A program made the position numbers and the translations under genes. Below are positions 11,908-25,200 of a stretch of DNA of 64,000 nucleotides, piece by piece. Within the stretch, counting starts at the first letter, position 1; each line of letters begins with the position of its first letter. Source of the DNA: Struthidea cinerea (Eukaryota; Chordata; Aves; Passeriformes; Corcoracidae). Where the stretch lies: assembly GCA_013397865.1 (NCBI GenBank), contig VZTI01000938.1:67501-131500 (forward strand), read 5' to 3'. Below the pieces are notes generated by a model, which saw only the letters and a program-made list of their open reading frames with translations, ran no database searches and was not told the DNA's origin.

Positions 11908-12351
11908 CCTTAACTGCTCCTCTGCCAGTTCCCTCTGGACCTTCAGATGTGTCTCACCAGGTCTCATGGACTTGTGCACATTCAAATACCTTAAAATGGT
12001 CTCAAACATGATCTCCTGTTGCTGGCAGTTCTTCCTTTTCCCAGTTCCTGCCTTTGTCTTTTATGACTCACGTGGTGTTGCTGGAAGACTTACTGGTGAA
12101 GACCAAGACAAGAAAGTCATTAAGTACCTCAGCTTTCTCCATATCCAGGGTAACCAGGTCTCCTTTTCCTTCTGGAGAGGGTTCACATTTTCTCTAGCCT
12201 TCCTCTTATTATTGACTCATCTATCAAAGCTTTTCTTTTCGCCATTAGTGTTCCTGGCCACATTTAATTTTATCAAGGCTTTAGCTTTCTTACCCTGATC
12301 TCTTGTTGCTTGGATAATCTCTCTATATTCCTCCCAGGCTACTTGACCCCG
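11908..12351 (-). mobile_element. CR1 internal fragment (ORF2 linker region), minus strand, part 1
   Basis: On the minus strand this matches the part of CR1 ORF2 between endonuclease and reverse transcriptase: complements of the conserved text around aaaagtcatt-type codons, the gtaaccaggtctcc segment and the tctatattcctcccaggct segment at 12320-12340. It is interrupted at 12351 by a retroviral LTR and resumes at 12980. The 3' end of the element is absent on the low-coordinate side, so this is an internal fragment rather than a standard 5'-truncated copy. Frameshifts are numerous and it is non-functional. Confidence 0.85.
12347..12351. repeat. Left target-site duplication of LTR (ccccg)
   Basis: Five bases precede the TG end of the LTR. 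They pair with cccca at 12980-12984 after the CA end, four of five matching. A 5-bp duplication fits ERVL-type integration; the mismatch is attributed to age. Confidence 0.6.
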
Positions 12352-12979
12352 TGTGCCGGTTTGGACAAATTTGGAGGAAAATATCCTCTGATGGAAGGCA
12401 GGTTACAACCACCCCTCCCCCACCAGGTTTGGGAAACAAGAAATTTTCCTCGGAAGAAAGTGAAAGAGATAAAAACTATTTATTTAACAAACACACAGGA
12501 AAAGGATAATAATGCTAAATAATGAAACCTCTCGCTGTAGAGAGAAACCTGGGAAGATTTCAGAGTCCTTCTGTAGGCATGGTCTCTCTCCTCCTCCTCG
12601 GAGCTGGGTCGGTGCGGGCCCACCTCCGGGGCCTTGGTGGAAAATTCTCCCGATGTGTTCTGATGTGTAAACAGTCCAGAAGAGAAGAAGGGACAAACCA
12701 AAGTCCCAGGAAAACAAAATTAAACTCTCCATCTCCCTCTGGAGAAAAGGAGCTGAAAGCTGGCTAAAAAGCAAGAAGGGTGCTTCCTCCGCTCTTGCTG
12801 CCACAGCAGAAGCCAAGGAGTGTGTGCCTGTGTCCTTGAACAACTGTTTTGGAAAGTTCTCTCGTTTTTTTTCCTCTCCCCCCTCTCAGGCTCAGTTTAA
12901 AGGCACAGAAAGGCACAAAGTTAATTTCTGGGCATAGAGCAGCAATAGGGGCTACACATCATAAAGTCACCCCAAGACA
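12352..12979 (-). mobile_element. Solo endogenous-retrovirus LTR inserted in CR1
   Basis: A 628-bp segment begins tgtgccggtttggacaaatt and ends ccccaagaca, that is TG...CA termini. It sits exactly where the CR1 sequence breaks off and resumes. The polyadenylation signal AATAAA lies near the low-coordinate end when read on the minus strand (ttaaataaatag, ~12476-12487), which sets the orientation as minus. Internal retroviral genes are absent on both sides, so this is a solo LTR left by LTR-LTR recombination. Its composition is GC-rich and unlike the flanks. It resembles LTR families common in songbird genomes, but I name no family. Confidence 0.75.
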
Positions 12980-13885
12980 CCCCATTTCCACTCTCTGTAG
13001 GCTTCTTTTTTTGTGTTTGAGATTGTTCAGGAATTTCTTGTTTATCCACACAGGCCTCCTCATATTTTTGCCTGATTAAGGTGATCCTTGAATATTAAGA
13101 ATCTTCCTTGAGTCCCTCTTCTCTCCAGGGCTTTATCCCGCAGCACCCACCAAGAAGACTTCTGAAAAAGCCAAAGTTTGTTCTCTAGAAGTCCAGGGTA
13201 GCAAGTTTGCTGTGCATCCTTCCCACTTCCCTAAGGATCTCAAAGTCCACCATTTCAAGGCTGCCCTTGAACTTTACATTCCCCACCTCAACAACTCCTC
13301 CTTGTTGGTAAGAAAAAGGTTCAGCACAACACCTTCTTGCTGGCTCTTCTATCACTTGGAGAGGGACATTGCCACATTCCAGGAACTTGCTTATGCCTTT
13401 CTATGTTTTCCCTCCAACACAGAAAAATTGATGTGATATTGGGGCAGTTGAAGTCCCCCATAAGGTCTTGTTAACATGAGGCTGCTCCTATTCGTCTGTA
13501 AGGGGCCTCATCAGCTCACTCTTCTGTTGGGGAGACTGCACCAGACTCCCACTATAATACCACCTGTCCCTGCTCTCTCCCTTTAGTCCTGAAACAAAAG
13601 CTCTCAGTCTGCTGCTCATCCATCCCCAGGTGGAGCTCCATGCACTCCAGCTGGTCATTGACATGGAGGGCAACACTCCCGCTTTGTCTCCCGTCTGTAC
13701 TTCCTAAAGAGCCTGTGTCCTTCCATTCCATAGCAGCCATCCCACCACATCTCCATGACAAAAAGATCACAGCTCCGCAGGTGCACATGTGTTTGTAACT
13801 CCTCTTGTTTATTCCCCACATATGTGCCTTTCCTTAGAGGCATTTAAGTTGGGCCCAGGATGAAGCTGCCTTCCTGGCTTCATTT
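12980..13885 (-). mobile_element. CR1 internal fragment (endonuclease region), minus strand, part 2
   Basis: This continues the CR1 copy split by the LTR. Minus-strand reading gives recognisable endonuclease-domain text, for example VALHVNDQLECMELHLGM in the frame at 13552-13821. In CR1 this belongs to the APE-like endonuclease at the front of ORF2. There is a small internal deletion near 13070-13085 relative to the usual CR1 order. The 5' side ends near 13885. It has several frameshifts and no intact ORF. Confidence 0.88.
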
Positions 13886-15775
13886 GCAATTATTATCTTC
13901 AGGAAACATTTTTAAGTATGTATTTATTTAATGAAGTTGTACAGAGAAAAACACCTTACCTGTCACAAAACATACTCTAAGCAACCAAAAAAGATAAAAA
14001 GTTAAGTCTCTACAGACCTAAGATTACATGACAAAAGAGGCACTATTAAAGTAGCAAGAGAGGCAAAGGGCAATAACCCAAATATTCTACATTTGAAAAA
14101 AGGCACAGGAAGAATTTGGAAGAAATGCATGTACAATTCTCTCTAAAAATAATGTAGAGACAAAGGCAAAGTTCAAGCACCCAAACCCATTTGAAAATAC
14201 CTAAGAGAGAAGGTTTTCTCAGGCTTGCATTAGTGATACATGTGTTTGTATGTCTTAACAGCATTTTGCCCTCCTGCTCCTACTTTTAGTGTTCTGATCG
14301 TATATTCACCTTCAAAATAGTTTGATATCTTTTTAAAACTAGCAGTGAAGGATATATTTTCTTCTTTTCCTCCATAAGTATAACTCTCTAGAGAGATACT
14401 GGCCTGAAGCCCAGGAGTAGTGCTACAGTCTTAGACTAATAAATCATTTTTTAATCAGATTGTTTGTATCACTGTAGTAGTGTTAATTTCCTTTTAATAT
14501 CTTTGGGTGCAGAGAACTCACAGTAGTTACTTTCAGTTTCATCTTCTGAATTCAAAAGATAAACACATAAAGGAGAATCTCCCACATATGCAAAATTTGA
14601 AGTACTAATGGATTATTATTTGATTCAGCTTTGCATTTCTAGATTCAAAGTGAGAGAACCGTGTTTTGCAATACATAATTTTGAAAGACAATTTCAAACT
14701 ACACCAAAAAATTTCTTCTTTAGTATAACTGCAACTAAAAAAAGCAGTTGCCTGTCATCTTAATTCCTCTCTGCCCATCATTACATTAAAAATCTTGGGT
14801 TTTACTAATGCTGAAAACATTAGTAGGACTTTGTATCTTCTCAGATCCTTGTCCTTGTTTCTGTTTGTGTGCATGCATAATCTAAAAATACTTGTTTATT
14901 TTTTTTGTCATCAAAATATGTATAATATGTTCCCTTCTACAGTAAAATAAATGAACTAGACAGCAAAAGGCTATATGAAAACCCTGAAGAAGGCATATCC
15001 TAAAATAAATCAGAATATTTTAAGAATAAAGTAATGAATCCATTTCATTATTTCTTGCAATGAGAACAGCAATCTGAACATTAGGAAGTTCAGAATGTAA
15101 TGCATCATGGACTTTCATATAGAGAGCAGAAAAGCAATTCTAATAAATAGGCAGATCATATAAAAATGATTTGTATCAATATCTATCAGTCTGAACTCTG
15201 ACAGTAGTGCACCCACTGTTTCCCCCAAAGTAGGCAATAATGAAAAAGTGTCTCTTCCATTTATGCATTAATTTCAGGACTGATTGCACCTAACCACATT
15301 GAATCTGTCCACATCCTTTTCAAGCATGGCGACTAATGATCACAATTCCTGTCATGTAGATCAGTGCTTCAACATCCGGTTGGAAATTGTCAACTCTGCA
15401 TACTACAAATCTATATTCTGTCAATATTACAAATGGATAAGCAGACAGGTGCCATTTCAGAACTCCTCTCATACTGTTTTAAGCTATGCTGAGCCATTTT
15501 GTCAAATAAAGCTCAAAAATGTGTTTCCCTGAGCTCAAGAAATGTTTCCCTGCATTTTCTGTTTAATACACAATATTGCATCTGTCCATTTCCAGTTTTG
15601 TACCCTGATTCAATTTTTACTTTTTAACATCGTACAACTTTAAGATATAATGTCCCAAAATAAAACACTGAGAAAATATCATAGCAATTTTCTATGCTAG
15701 CTTTTCAGCTAGGCAACTCATACACAGAGGGCATCTAATGGATCTTATGAAGATCAAATTTAATAATTTTACAGG
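13886..15775. other. AT-rich DNA without recognisable gene
   Basis: No repeat family or coding segment is recognised. The plus-strand frame 15284-15532 (82 codons) is unremarkable in composition and length. Confidence 0.5.
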
Positions 15776-16485
15776 CTGGAGAATTGAGAATAGTCTTGAC
15801 GAGAAGGACTTGTGGGTCCTGGTGCACAAAAGAGTGGACTTGATCCGATAATGTGCACTTGCAGTCCAGAAAGTCAACCATATCCTGGGCTGCATTAGGA
15901 GAAGGGGTGGCCAGAAGTGATTCTTCCCCTCCATTCTTGTGAGACCCCACCTGTAATACTGCATCCAACTCTGATGTCCTCAGCACAGGAATGGTGTGTA
16001 CCTGTTGGAGTGAACCCAGAGGAGAGCCATGAAGATGAGTGGAGGGATGAAATATCTCTTCTATGAGAAAAGTCTGAGAGAGTTGAGGTTGTTCAGCCTG
16101 CAGAAGAGAAGGCTCTGGGGAAACCTCATTGTAGCCTTTGAGTACTTAAAAGGACCTTGTGAGACAGATGTAGACAAACATTTTCTAAGGGTCTGTTGCT
16201 ATAGGACAAGAGTTAATGGTTTTAAACTCATAGAAGAAGGTCAACTTAGATTTGATATAATGAAGGAGTATTTTACAATGAGGGTGCTGGGACTCCGGAG
16301 CCGGTTGCCCAGAGAGGTGGTGTATACCCCATTCCTGGAAACATTCCTGGTCAGATTGGATGGGAACCTTAGCAACCTGTTGTAGTTTAAGATGTCCATG
16401 CTCATTGCCAGGGAAGTTTGAACTAGATGACCTGTAAAGATCTCATCAAACTCAAAGTATTCTATGATTCTATGAGTCTATGATT
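15776..16485 (+). mobile_element. CR1 LINE fragment with octamer tail, plus strand
   Basis: It starts in the ORF2 C-terminal coding region (gacttgtgggtcctggtgca, ctgggctgcattaggag) and runs through tgagagagttgaggttgttc and the conserved 3' UTR (ggttgcccagagaggtggtg). It ends in the CR1 tail of repeated attctatg octamers at 16459-16485. The plus-strand frame 16029-16385 (118 codons) is a surviving piece of the ORF2 C-terminal region, not a host gene. It is 5'-truncated. Confidence 0.95.
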
Positions 16486-17579
16486 TTCATTTTTATTTCT
16501 CTTGCCGTCTTCTTTAAGGACGTCTTAATTCCAAAAAAATTAAGGAAGAAATTAGAGTGAGGGGAAAAAACAAGGAGAAAAAAATTATACATCAGGAATA
16601 AACTTGTGGGACAAAAAATATATTTACAACATAAGCTTCACTTTAATTATTATGCAGTACTTAAAAGCTACAATGAAATGAAATATGATCAATAAATTGC
16701 GTAGTGTTAATCATGTCAAATAAGGGACATTGCAGACAATCTAGAAAAGGTCAGTGATGATTTACCTACTACGGTAAAAATCTACTTGACAACAGAATGC
16801 TAGCTTTTCTGAAGGAATAGACATTAAAAAAGTTAGAGAAGAAGAATGAATGCTGTAAAATTAAGCAAAAAAGGGTACTTACAAACTAGGAATGACAAAG
16901 AGATAATCATGCTGACATCAAAATATGTGCATAAAATAACATCTAGTGTTAAAAATGTGAAGAGTTTTGTTTGTAATGAATATTTTGACAGATATGTCAT
17001 ACAGGTTTCACCTCTCCTCCAAATTTCCATTCTATTAACACAAAAGAACAAATGGAAGAAAAACATTTTTTGGTAGTATAGTAAGTGCACATATATATGC
17101 ATACATATTTTAAGATATATATGTGTTCTGATGGTTAAGGAGTATGTGGTCTGACCTTTTGAGTATTTTCTGATTTGTTTGCTTTGTATATGTCCTACCT
17201 CTGTTTTTAAGCTAAACCCCACAGGAAATTCCCATTGGATTTCTATTTCCAAAAGATGTGAAATATTCTCTAGCTACTTAAAGGATGTTGATCTAAGACT
17301 CATAACAGCAGCGTGAACAAGTGCCCTTTTCAGGTCACAGATTTTTCATGTAGAGAAGAGAGATCTATAAATATTTTTAATGTTTGGGGTTTTTTTTCCA
17401 GATGGAAAAAATGTGTTCTCATTTCTATGCATATTAATTATGTGATTTGTTTCACACTATACCACTGCCAACCCATATCAAAAACTGTAGAATAAACTCA
17501 ACACCAAGCCATGTATCCATATCTATGTGTGTTTGTGTACTTACATATATGCAGTCTCCCTGTCTGCCCGTTTAAAGTC
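16486..17579. other. AT-rich DNA without recognisable gene
   Basis: The longest frame here is on the minus strand, 16833-17252 (139 codons). It is AT-driven, rich in Leu, Phe and Ile, has no motif that I recognise and is overlapped by an equally unconvincing plus frame. I treat it as a chance ORF. Confidence 0.5.
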
Positions 17580-18162
17580 CGTGGTGGGTTAATCCCTGCC
17601 GGACACCACGCCTGGCCATTGTTCCCTCCCATATACTACAGGATGGGATCAAAACAGAAGCAAGGCAAGAAGGCTTGTGGATCAAGATAATGACACTTTA
17701 ATAAATTAAGCAGAAGCCACATAAGTGACCAAAGCAGAAAAAAAAATTATTTCAGTTCTTCCCGTTAGTAGGCAGATGTCCAGCTACTTCCTGGGAAGTA
17801 GGGCCCTCAGCATGTATAACAGTTACGTGGAAAGACAAAGACCACAATCACAAACTTCCCTCTTCGTGCTATTTTCCCTGAACTTCTAGCTGCTGAGCAT
17901 GACAGCTTACAGTATGGAATATCCATTTGGTCAGTTTGGTTGTCTCAGCTATGTTCACTCACAAATTCTTGTTCACTCCAAGCCTTCTCATTCTGACTGA
18001 ACATGAGGTGGAGAAAGAAAGCCTTGGTCCTATGCAAGCATTGCTGAGCAGTAGATAAATGATTGCTGTGTTATCAACACTCTTTTAGCCACAAATGCAA
18101 ATCACAGCATCATATGGGTTGCTATGAAGAAAGTTAACTTCATTCCACCCAGACTCAGTTCA
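17580..18162 (-). mobile_element. ERVL-type solo LTR, minus strand
   Basis: Read on the minus strand it begins TGAACTGAGTCTGGGTGG and ends near aacccaccacg. The sequence order matches the common avian ERVL-type LTR: an early gttaacttt segment, tgttgataacacagc, a ggatattccata segment and a terminal purine/pyrimidine block. The TG end is intact at 18162. The other terminus has mutated (CG for TG at 17580-17581 on the plus strand). Flanking pentamers aagtc (17575-17579) and aaatc (18163-18167) are a 5-bp target duplication with one mismatch. No internal retroviral genes adjoin it, so it is a solo LTR. Confidence 0.8.
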
Positions 18163-21100
18163 AAATCTCATTTCATATTTGCAGATGTGTGGAAAGAGGT
18201 AAATTTTATACTGCCTCCATCTTTCTAATTTTTACCGTGTTGCCCAATGAGAAAATTATGAGACTACATCAAGAGTGAACCTAAAGATATTACTGCACCA
18301 AGAAAAAGTTGACAGTCCTACTCAGCTTTTTGTAGGTAAACAGGTTATGGAAACCAGAGAAGAACCAGAGACCACAGAAGTAGGAAAGCATATGATTATA
18401 TTTGGTCAGGGCAGTGGGACAACCTAATCAGGTCTTACTGCCTTAATGACCTGAACTAGAAGGTAGAAACAATAGAACTACCGAAATATACATATATATA
18501 TACATACACACACACTTCTAAGTATTATATTAAATTTATACTATCAATATAAATGTTTTACACATGGAGAATATATCAGTCTTTAACAATACCATGGTCT
18601 TGCTGGGTATGTTGAAAAACAGGTGGACATTGCACACTCACATAAAAGGATGCATAGCTGAGTTTTCAGTAAAGCTTCACTATGAATTTTGGGGCTTTTT
18701 TTGTTTTACACTATCTGAAATAGTGAGTTATGTAGTTGTTGAAAAATATTTCCATTTCACTTAAGTTTGATGTACTTGTCTGTGACTCTGGAAAGACTTC
18801 AGAACAGCTGGAGCAATTGACATTGTGACAACTACCTAAGAATTATCACTATATAGTAGAGCATAAAACTTTAGAACCACTTCTAGAATCAGACGGATTT
18901 ACACCTGCAAAATCTTGGACTTGCAACAACAGAATAGATAGTCTTGCATACTTTAATGCCAAAGCAGGTAAGATAGGACAAGAACTAAATTTTCCAAACA
19001 AATGAGGGGTTCATTATGTCCTATCAAGTACATCCTTCTACTATAAAAGAACAGGATGGCAATTCTGTCCCTTCTTGCCAAACCCCATATTTTAGTGGAG
19101 AGCTAGTACCTCAAAATCAACAACAAAACAACAACATCAGAAGTACTTTGAGCAGTAGAGAGAAATTATTAAAAGAGTATTCATTAAGACTGCATTACAA
19201 CACAGGCTTATACTTTCCTCTCTGGCAAAATGGAATCTCTCCCAAATCCCAGCTAAAGATGTATAGTGCAGCTGAGTTTCTATGACTATTTTAAGGAAAA
19301 AAATTAATAAATGAGTCAAGAGAGTCAGCAAGTCTTTTTTTAACAAAGCAGATATTATTCAATCTCTAAATCAAGGGGATTTTATCTCTGTTTAGACTAT
19401 GTGTAACAATAAATATATTTCAGGATGATAAATAAAACATCCAGACTGAACACAAACCCTTAAAAAAAAAAGAATAACCAATATAAGAATATCAGAATGT
19501 CATTGGAAAGTTATTTGATGCTTAAAGCATATTTGCAGAATGTTTCTGTAATTAGGTTTAGCAATTTAAAACATATTTTCTTTAATAATGAACACTTAAT
19601 CACAGAAAAAAAGTAATAAATTTTGAAAAAAGAAGATAGGATTTTGTAAATAGGAATAAAGTAAATTATTCTAGTCATGGTTCTTCGTTTTCTCTAACAC
19701 TCAAATATCAAAACCAGAAACAGAGCAAATAGCTCACCTCTTTCCCTTGAAAGTAATTAAAGATAAAATAAAATATGCTCCATAGCTGTCACACAAATGA
19801 AAGAATGGAAACACAATTTCCAATAACAGAAAGAAGAAATAAGTTTTTCTATTATTAGAATTATGTCAAGCATACATAGTACTTTCTTCTAATATAGAAA
19901 AGTCAACATCAGTAGCAAACTTTTTTCACTCCCTTTTAATATAGGGTCCAAAAGCTACACAGAAACTTAGCTATAGTGACACTTGGAAAGCCTCTGGACA
20001 TTTTTTTGTGTCCTACAGTCCCCAGTGCCCTTATTTCTGCTGTGGGAACGGACTATACGGTCAGCTGATTCATTGTCACACAGAATTCGGTGTCTGAGCC
20101 TTCTAGTGCTAAGGAGAGAAGATAAAATTCATATGCGCACAGCAAGAAGCAGAGCTTGAGAATAGAAGAACAAAAGTTATGTTAATGTGCAGAAACTCTG
20201 GCATCTTTGGTTACAACAGAAAACAGGAGATCTCTTCCTTCACTTACAGAGTTGTTGCAGGTGGTGGAACTATTTTCTTTGCACAGATGTGAGACATCAG
20301 CCTAACAGACAAACTTCTTGAAGCAGAACCAGAGAAATCATAACATTAATTTCTAGGTTCATCAACTTTACAGATAAAAGAATGACTCTAATGCAGCACT
20401 GAGGGATACTTTGCTAAACTTTAAATCCAATTGTTTGGGTTCCAGTCACAGGATAGCTATTGAAATACAAAATAAAATTCATGAACTTTCCCTGCACATT
20501 TTCTTTCTTCTTCAGAGGGTGTGGGTTATGATTTACAGTTACTACTAAACTGAAAGTATTCTGTATAGGCTTCAGTTAGAAATGGAGTAATTAATTCAGT
20601 AAAAATATAACTCAAGTCTTTCTGTACTACACTTTAACACTGCCATATCTTCAAATAAGTTATTAAATACACTGTGCAGTGCAAATCCACAGTAGACCTG
20701 CTGAAGTAAGGAAGACTAGGAAAAATCTCATGAAAGATTTGGAGAGAAAGACTAGATGGAGGGAAGTGCAATACAGAAAACAGAACTGAGAAATTAAATT
20801 GATTAAAGGTGTTGAAGAAAGGACAAGTGTTTGCTGCAAATCTGTAGCTGAACTATTAGTATAGTGCAGAACATGATGTTATAGTATAGATATCTTTATG
20901 AACCTCTTAAAAAACATGTAATGGCTTTTGTTTCTACTGATTCAGGAGCATTGACAAAGCCTTTCCTTTTACCAATTGTTCCAGAAAACAACAATTTGTG
21001 TAAGGGAAGATATCTTGCGACCTTCAGACCTACCATAAAATTTTGAATTTATTTTGTAGCGTGATTTGTGCCTACTAAATTTGGTAGGCATAATTGTGAA

Positions 21101-21765
21101 TGGCTCAGTAAAAAAGAAAAAGCTCCATTTTTAATCCCTGCTTTCACACCGTTTACTGTGGATGACTGCAAGGACAGTTAAGATATACATAGCATATTCA
21201 GAATGGGGACAATAGCCCAAACTTCTTCACACCACTCCATGATACTCTGCCCTTGTAACACACATGCCTCAGAGAATTTTCAGCCTGACACTCTAGCCAG
21301 AAAGATGTGAGGCAGTTGGAACTGGGAAAGCTGGAAACACTGGAAATCTGAAGCTAAATAATCAAATAATAGAAAAACTCACAAGTTGCTTTAAAAGAGA
21401 AAAATGAGAAAGGCTCGTGGATAACAGAGAAAAAAGCATAGAAATTATTGAGAGAAAAAGGCTGAAAAATTGCTGGTCGTTCAATGAGAATGGATTTTGT
21501 ATCAAATAAATTTGAACCTTTTATTTTACTAAACAGGTAATCATCTTCTACTTCCCTATATATTTATAAAGGGTCAATAGCAATCACACACTATACGTTT
21601 CCCTGCTTTTTCCTAATTGCAATTTATATTAAACACAGAGTCAGCAGTGATATTGAAAATACTTTTATTTGTAACTATGTGCAACACTTTATATTAAATG
21701 ATTACACACTGTTGTAGGATGAAAAAAAGCATTACGTTGTCAACATATAGTACTTATAGCACAGG
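18163..21765. other. AT-rich DNA without recognisable gene
   Basis: It contains an AT/CA microsatellite patch at about 18486-18516. No coding segment is supportable, and the plus-strand frame 19016-19285 (89 codons) has no motif. Confidence 0.5.
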
Positions 21766-22236
21766 AAGAACATTGACCTGCTGGAGTGAGTCCAGAGGAG
21801 AGCCACCAGGATGATTAGAGGAATGGAGGAACCTCTCCCATGAGGAAGGTCTGAGAGGCTTGGGTTTGTTCAGCGTGGGAAAGAAAAGGCGTCAGGGTGA
21901 CCTAATTGTGGCCTTCCAGTACCCAATGGGACCTACAAAAAAAATGGACATTTTACAAGGGCATGTAGTGACAGGATATGGTGGAAAGGCTTCAAACTGA
22001 AATAGAGTAGGTTTAGATTATGCATTGGGGGAAAATTCCTTACTGTGTGGGTGGTGAAGCACTGGAACAGGTTGCCCAGAGAAGCTATGTATGCCCCACC
22101 CCTAAAAGGGTTCAAGGCCAGGTTGGATGGGGCTTGGAGCAACCTGTCTAGGGGAAGGTTATGACAGGGTGTTGGAACTAGATCATCTTTAAGGTCTGTT
22201 CCCACCCAAACCATTCTGTGATTCTATGATTCTATG
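21766..22236 (+). mobile_element. CR1 LINE fragment with octamer tail, plus strand
   Basis: It starts at a typical CR1 point (gacctgctggagtgagtcc) and includes gagaggcttgggtttgttca, ggttgcccagagaagctatg and ggttggatggggcttggagc. It ends in attctgtg/attctatg octamers at about 22213-22236. Only the last ~470 bp of an element is present. The minus frame at 21933-22214 is a shadow of this repeat. Confidence 0.95.
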
Positions 22237-25200
22237 AACATAAACTTATGCCCTTTTAAATCCTGAATATTCTTTTCCAAAGGAATTTAGGACTCTTAGT
22301 TCTAGATTACATATGTGTATTATATATGCACACACGCATATATATATAAAGGCCCCTTGCAGCCGTTCTAATAATTATTCATAAAACTCAGTCTTTAAAC
22401 GAGGTTTCTTTGAAGAAAGGAATGAAGCATTGCATGCAGCAAATCTCAGTGGCTCTTAACTGATCTTTTTTGCAGGAGGTCCTTTTCCTTATTGTTTGAT
22501 GAGTAAACAGATTCTTCACACTAAAATAGACATGAGGCCATAGTCTGTAATTTCTGACCTCCTGTAAAATATAATTTTACAGTTTCTTATGGATATGTAG
22601 AGGTGGTTGAATATCACTATATGACATTACCTTCTCTCCTGCTAATTGAATTATATATTTTAGTAATTCCAACACACCTTGGATGTCAAATGTGAATACT
22701 AATATACTTTTTTTTTCTTCTGCAGGAAAGGTACATAAAAATTGTATGTATACATATGCATGATTACTTTGATTTCTTTTTTTAAAGATCTTTTCCTAAA
22801 TCTAGCTAAATGCATGGAACTAGACAAGCTTTGAGTTTTTCACATAGCGTGAAATCATGTTTTCTCAATGTAGAATATTTTCTCATCCTCTGCTCTTCCC
22901 CATCTGCAAGCATGACCTAATATTCCCCAAAAACTTAAAGACTTTTTCAAATTCACTGGATATTTTATTGGCAAATATATTCAAAGCTAGGAAATTAAAA
23001 ATCAGACATATGGATAATATATTTGAAAATTTAGGGCTTTTTCCCTTCTATAAAATATTCTCTGACTTCCATCTATATTTAATTTGGATGATGAAAAATG
23101 AAATAGAAATTGTATACTTCAATTCTTTAATTTTCACAATGGCTGTGGAACTGTTCCAGGAGCTGTAACCTTACTGGAGTGTGATCTTTTCTAAATATAT
23201 AAGTGTAACAGAAATTATGTGCACACCCTGACAGCATAGAAAGAGGTAAAAGGTAGTAGCCTACATGATTTCCCTCTCAAGTTCTAAGATTTAGGGTGTT
23301 ATTTATTTCAAAGTAGTTTCTCTAGCACTAATATAACTTCTCATATATGAACAAGTGACAATTCCTCTCATATCATTTATTTTCTCTAAATTAGCATTAC
23401 TTCATTGTGTAGTTACCTTTTGTGTTGTAAAGTCAATTTAGCTAGCCTGAGATATTTTTTCAATTATATTTGACCTAGAAGATAAAAGTCATGAAGTGAT
23501 ATAATATTAAAGACATCAATTATTCTGCATCCCAATTTACATAAGCATAAATTGTTGTAGAGTAGGTACAGTACGTAGAATGTCAGGTGTCTGTACATAA
23601 TGACTATAATTCTAGAAATTTTCATTTTGGAGCAAGGCATTTGCATGTAGCTGTCTACAGATTTCCTAAAATTAATCTGGAAAAGAGAACAATTATTGAG
23701 GAATGAAGGGAAAAATAAATTAAATGGAAACGTAATTTCTAAAGTATTTTAGAGATAGAAGTTAAACTTATGTAAGCAGAAATGGTAGTGCAACAGCATG
23801 CACCCACATATACTCAAACCCCTCATTTGGGTTGCTACTAAGCAATATACATCATGTGGGTGCTCTGAATGTCTCCTGAGATTATACCAAATTAGAAGTA
23901 CATTATTCATTGGCATGCAGTTTGGAGGTTGGTCTCACATGACTTACAAGCAATAGTTCTGATTAAAGAATAATAAGGAGAAATGAAAGAAAGGGTCTTC
24001 ATAGACATGACTCTCAGACTCTTCGGACTCATTTTTTAAACCCCTATATTTTTCTGGTTTTTTTTGGTGCTCACTCAGAAGTGTCTTTATAAACCTAAAT
24101 TGTTCAACAATACTAAGCATGCAATGAAGCAAAAGTGGATCATATACCCTTAATTCCACTTTGTACAGGTACTAGTATCGCCTTGACTAAAGTTCATTTT
24201 AGCCTACAGTCAGTTTACTGGTGTAACTAAGGTATATTATCCTTTCAAAAGATAAAGCTATAGTTCAAAGAAATAGAGTAGTTAGAAGATGTTTAAAACT
24301 TACGGTCTTACAGCAACAAAAAAGATTACAATCTAATAGCTGTTGTTAGAGTAACAGTAACACTAAAAACCAGCAAGGAAACCAATGAAATTTTTATTTT
24401 AGACATTGCTTATTCTGTATTAAAACAATATGTAACTCAATGTCCAGCTTTTTCATGGTTTATTTGCCTTTTCTCATTTGCAGTTTGGTTTTTCCTATAT
24501 TGGTTGCTAACAACACTGCACTATATGCAAAAATAAAGAAATCATGAAGTTTGAATGAAGAGAGGTTAAATTTTGGTACAACGAAGAAAATGTTTATACA
24601 ATGCTTACTTACCTATCAGCTGAAGTTTGACTAAATTCAGCAGAAGGCCAGGCAAATATGTTCCTAAAACTTTAATATATGCCACAAGGAAATTGAGTAT
24701 GCCATTCTCCCAATCTTCTAGACACCTGCCTCTACGTATTTTGTAATAAAATGTGAAATTGCTTACTTATGAATCCATAACAATGAGAGAAATGAAAAGG
24801 ACTTCCACTAGAAAAGTAAAGATCTTTTCACCTTTGACAGCAGCTTTTTGTTCAAGGGAAACAAAATCAAAAGAATCATTTGATACATATTGCTTATTTT
24901 AGATAGATATAATCCATAATTTTAGATAGATATAGTCCATACAGTTTAAAATCTGAAGTTATTTCTAAGATTTCTTTGAGTAACATATACACAGAAGTTT
25001 ACTGATAACAGTGTTGATAGAAAATTACTTATAAATTAAAATGAAATACTAAGACTGTGAAATGCTGTTCTCATAATCACTATAGCAGTTAATCACTGTT
25101 GCCAGGAGTAAACAAACAAATAAACAAATGAGCCATTTGAGTAATTTGATCTGCTTAGAAACATATAATATCTTAATGCTACTGACTTAGAAATCTGTAA

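Noticed and set aside
11966..12298. 110-codon plus-strand frame
   Set aside because: It is antisense to the minus-strand CR1 fragment and not a gene.
12484..12843. 119-codon minus-strand frame and its overlaps in 12.3-12.8 kb
   Set aside because: They fall inside the solo LTR, whose GC-rich sequence has few stops by chance; LTRs do not normally code.
16029..16385. 118-codon plus-strand frame as a host gene
   Set aside because: It lies wholly inside the CR1 copy at 15776-16485 and is the C-terminal part of the element's ORF2.
16833..17252. 139-codon minus-strand frame
   Set aside because: Composition is dominated by Leu, Phe, Ile, Tyr and Lys as expected from AT-rich DNA; no motif, no splice context, and an equally long-looking frame lies opposite it.
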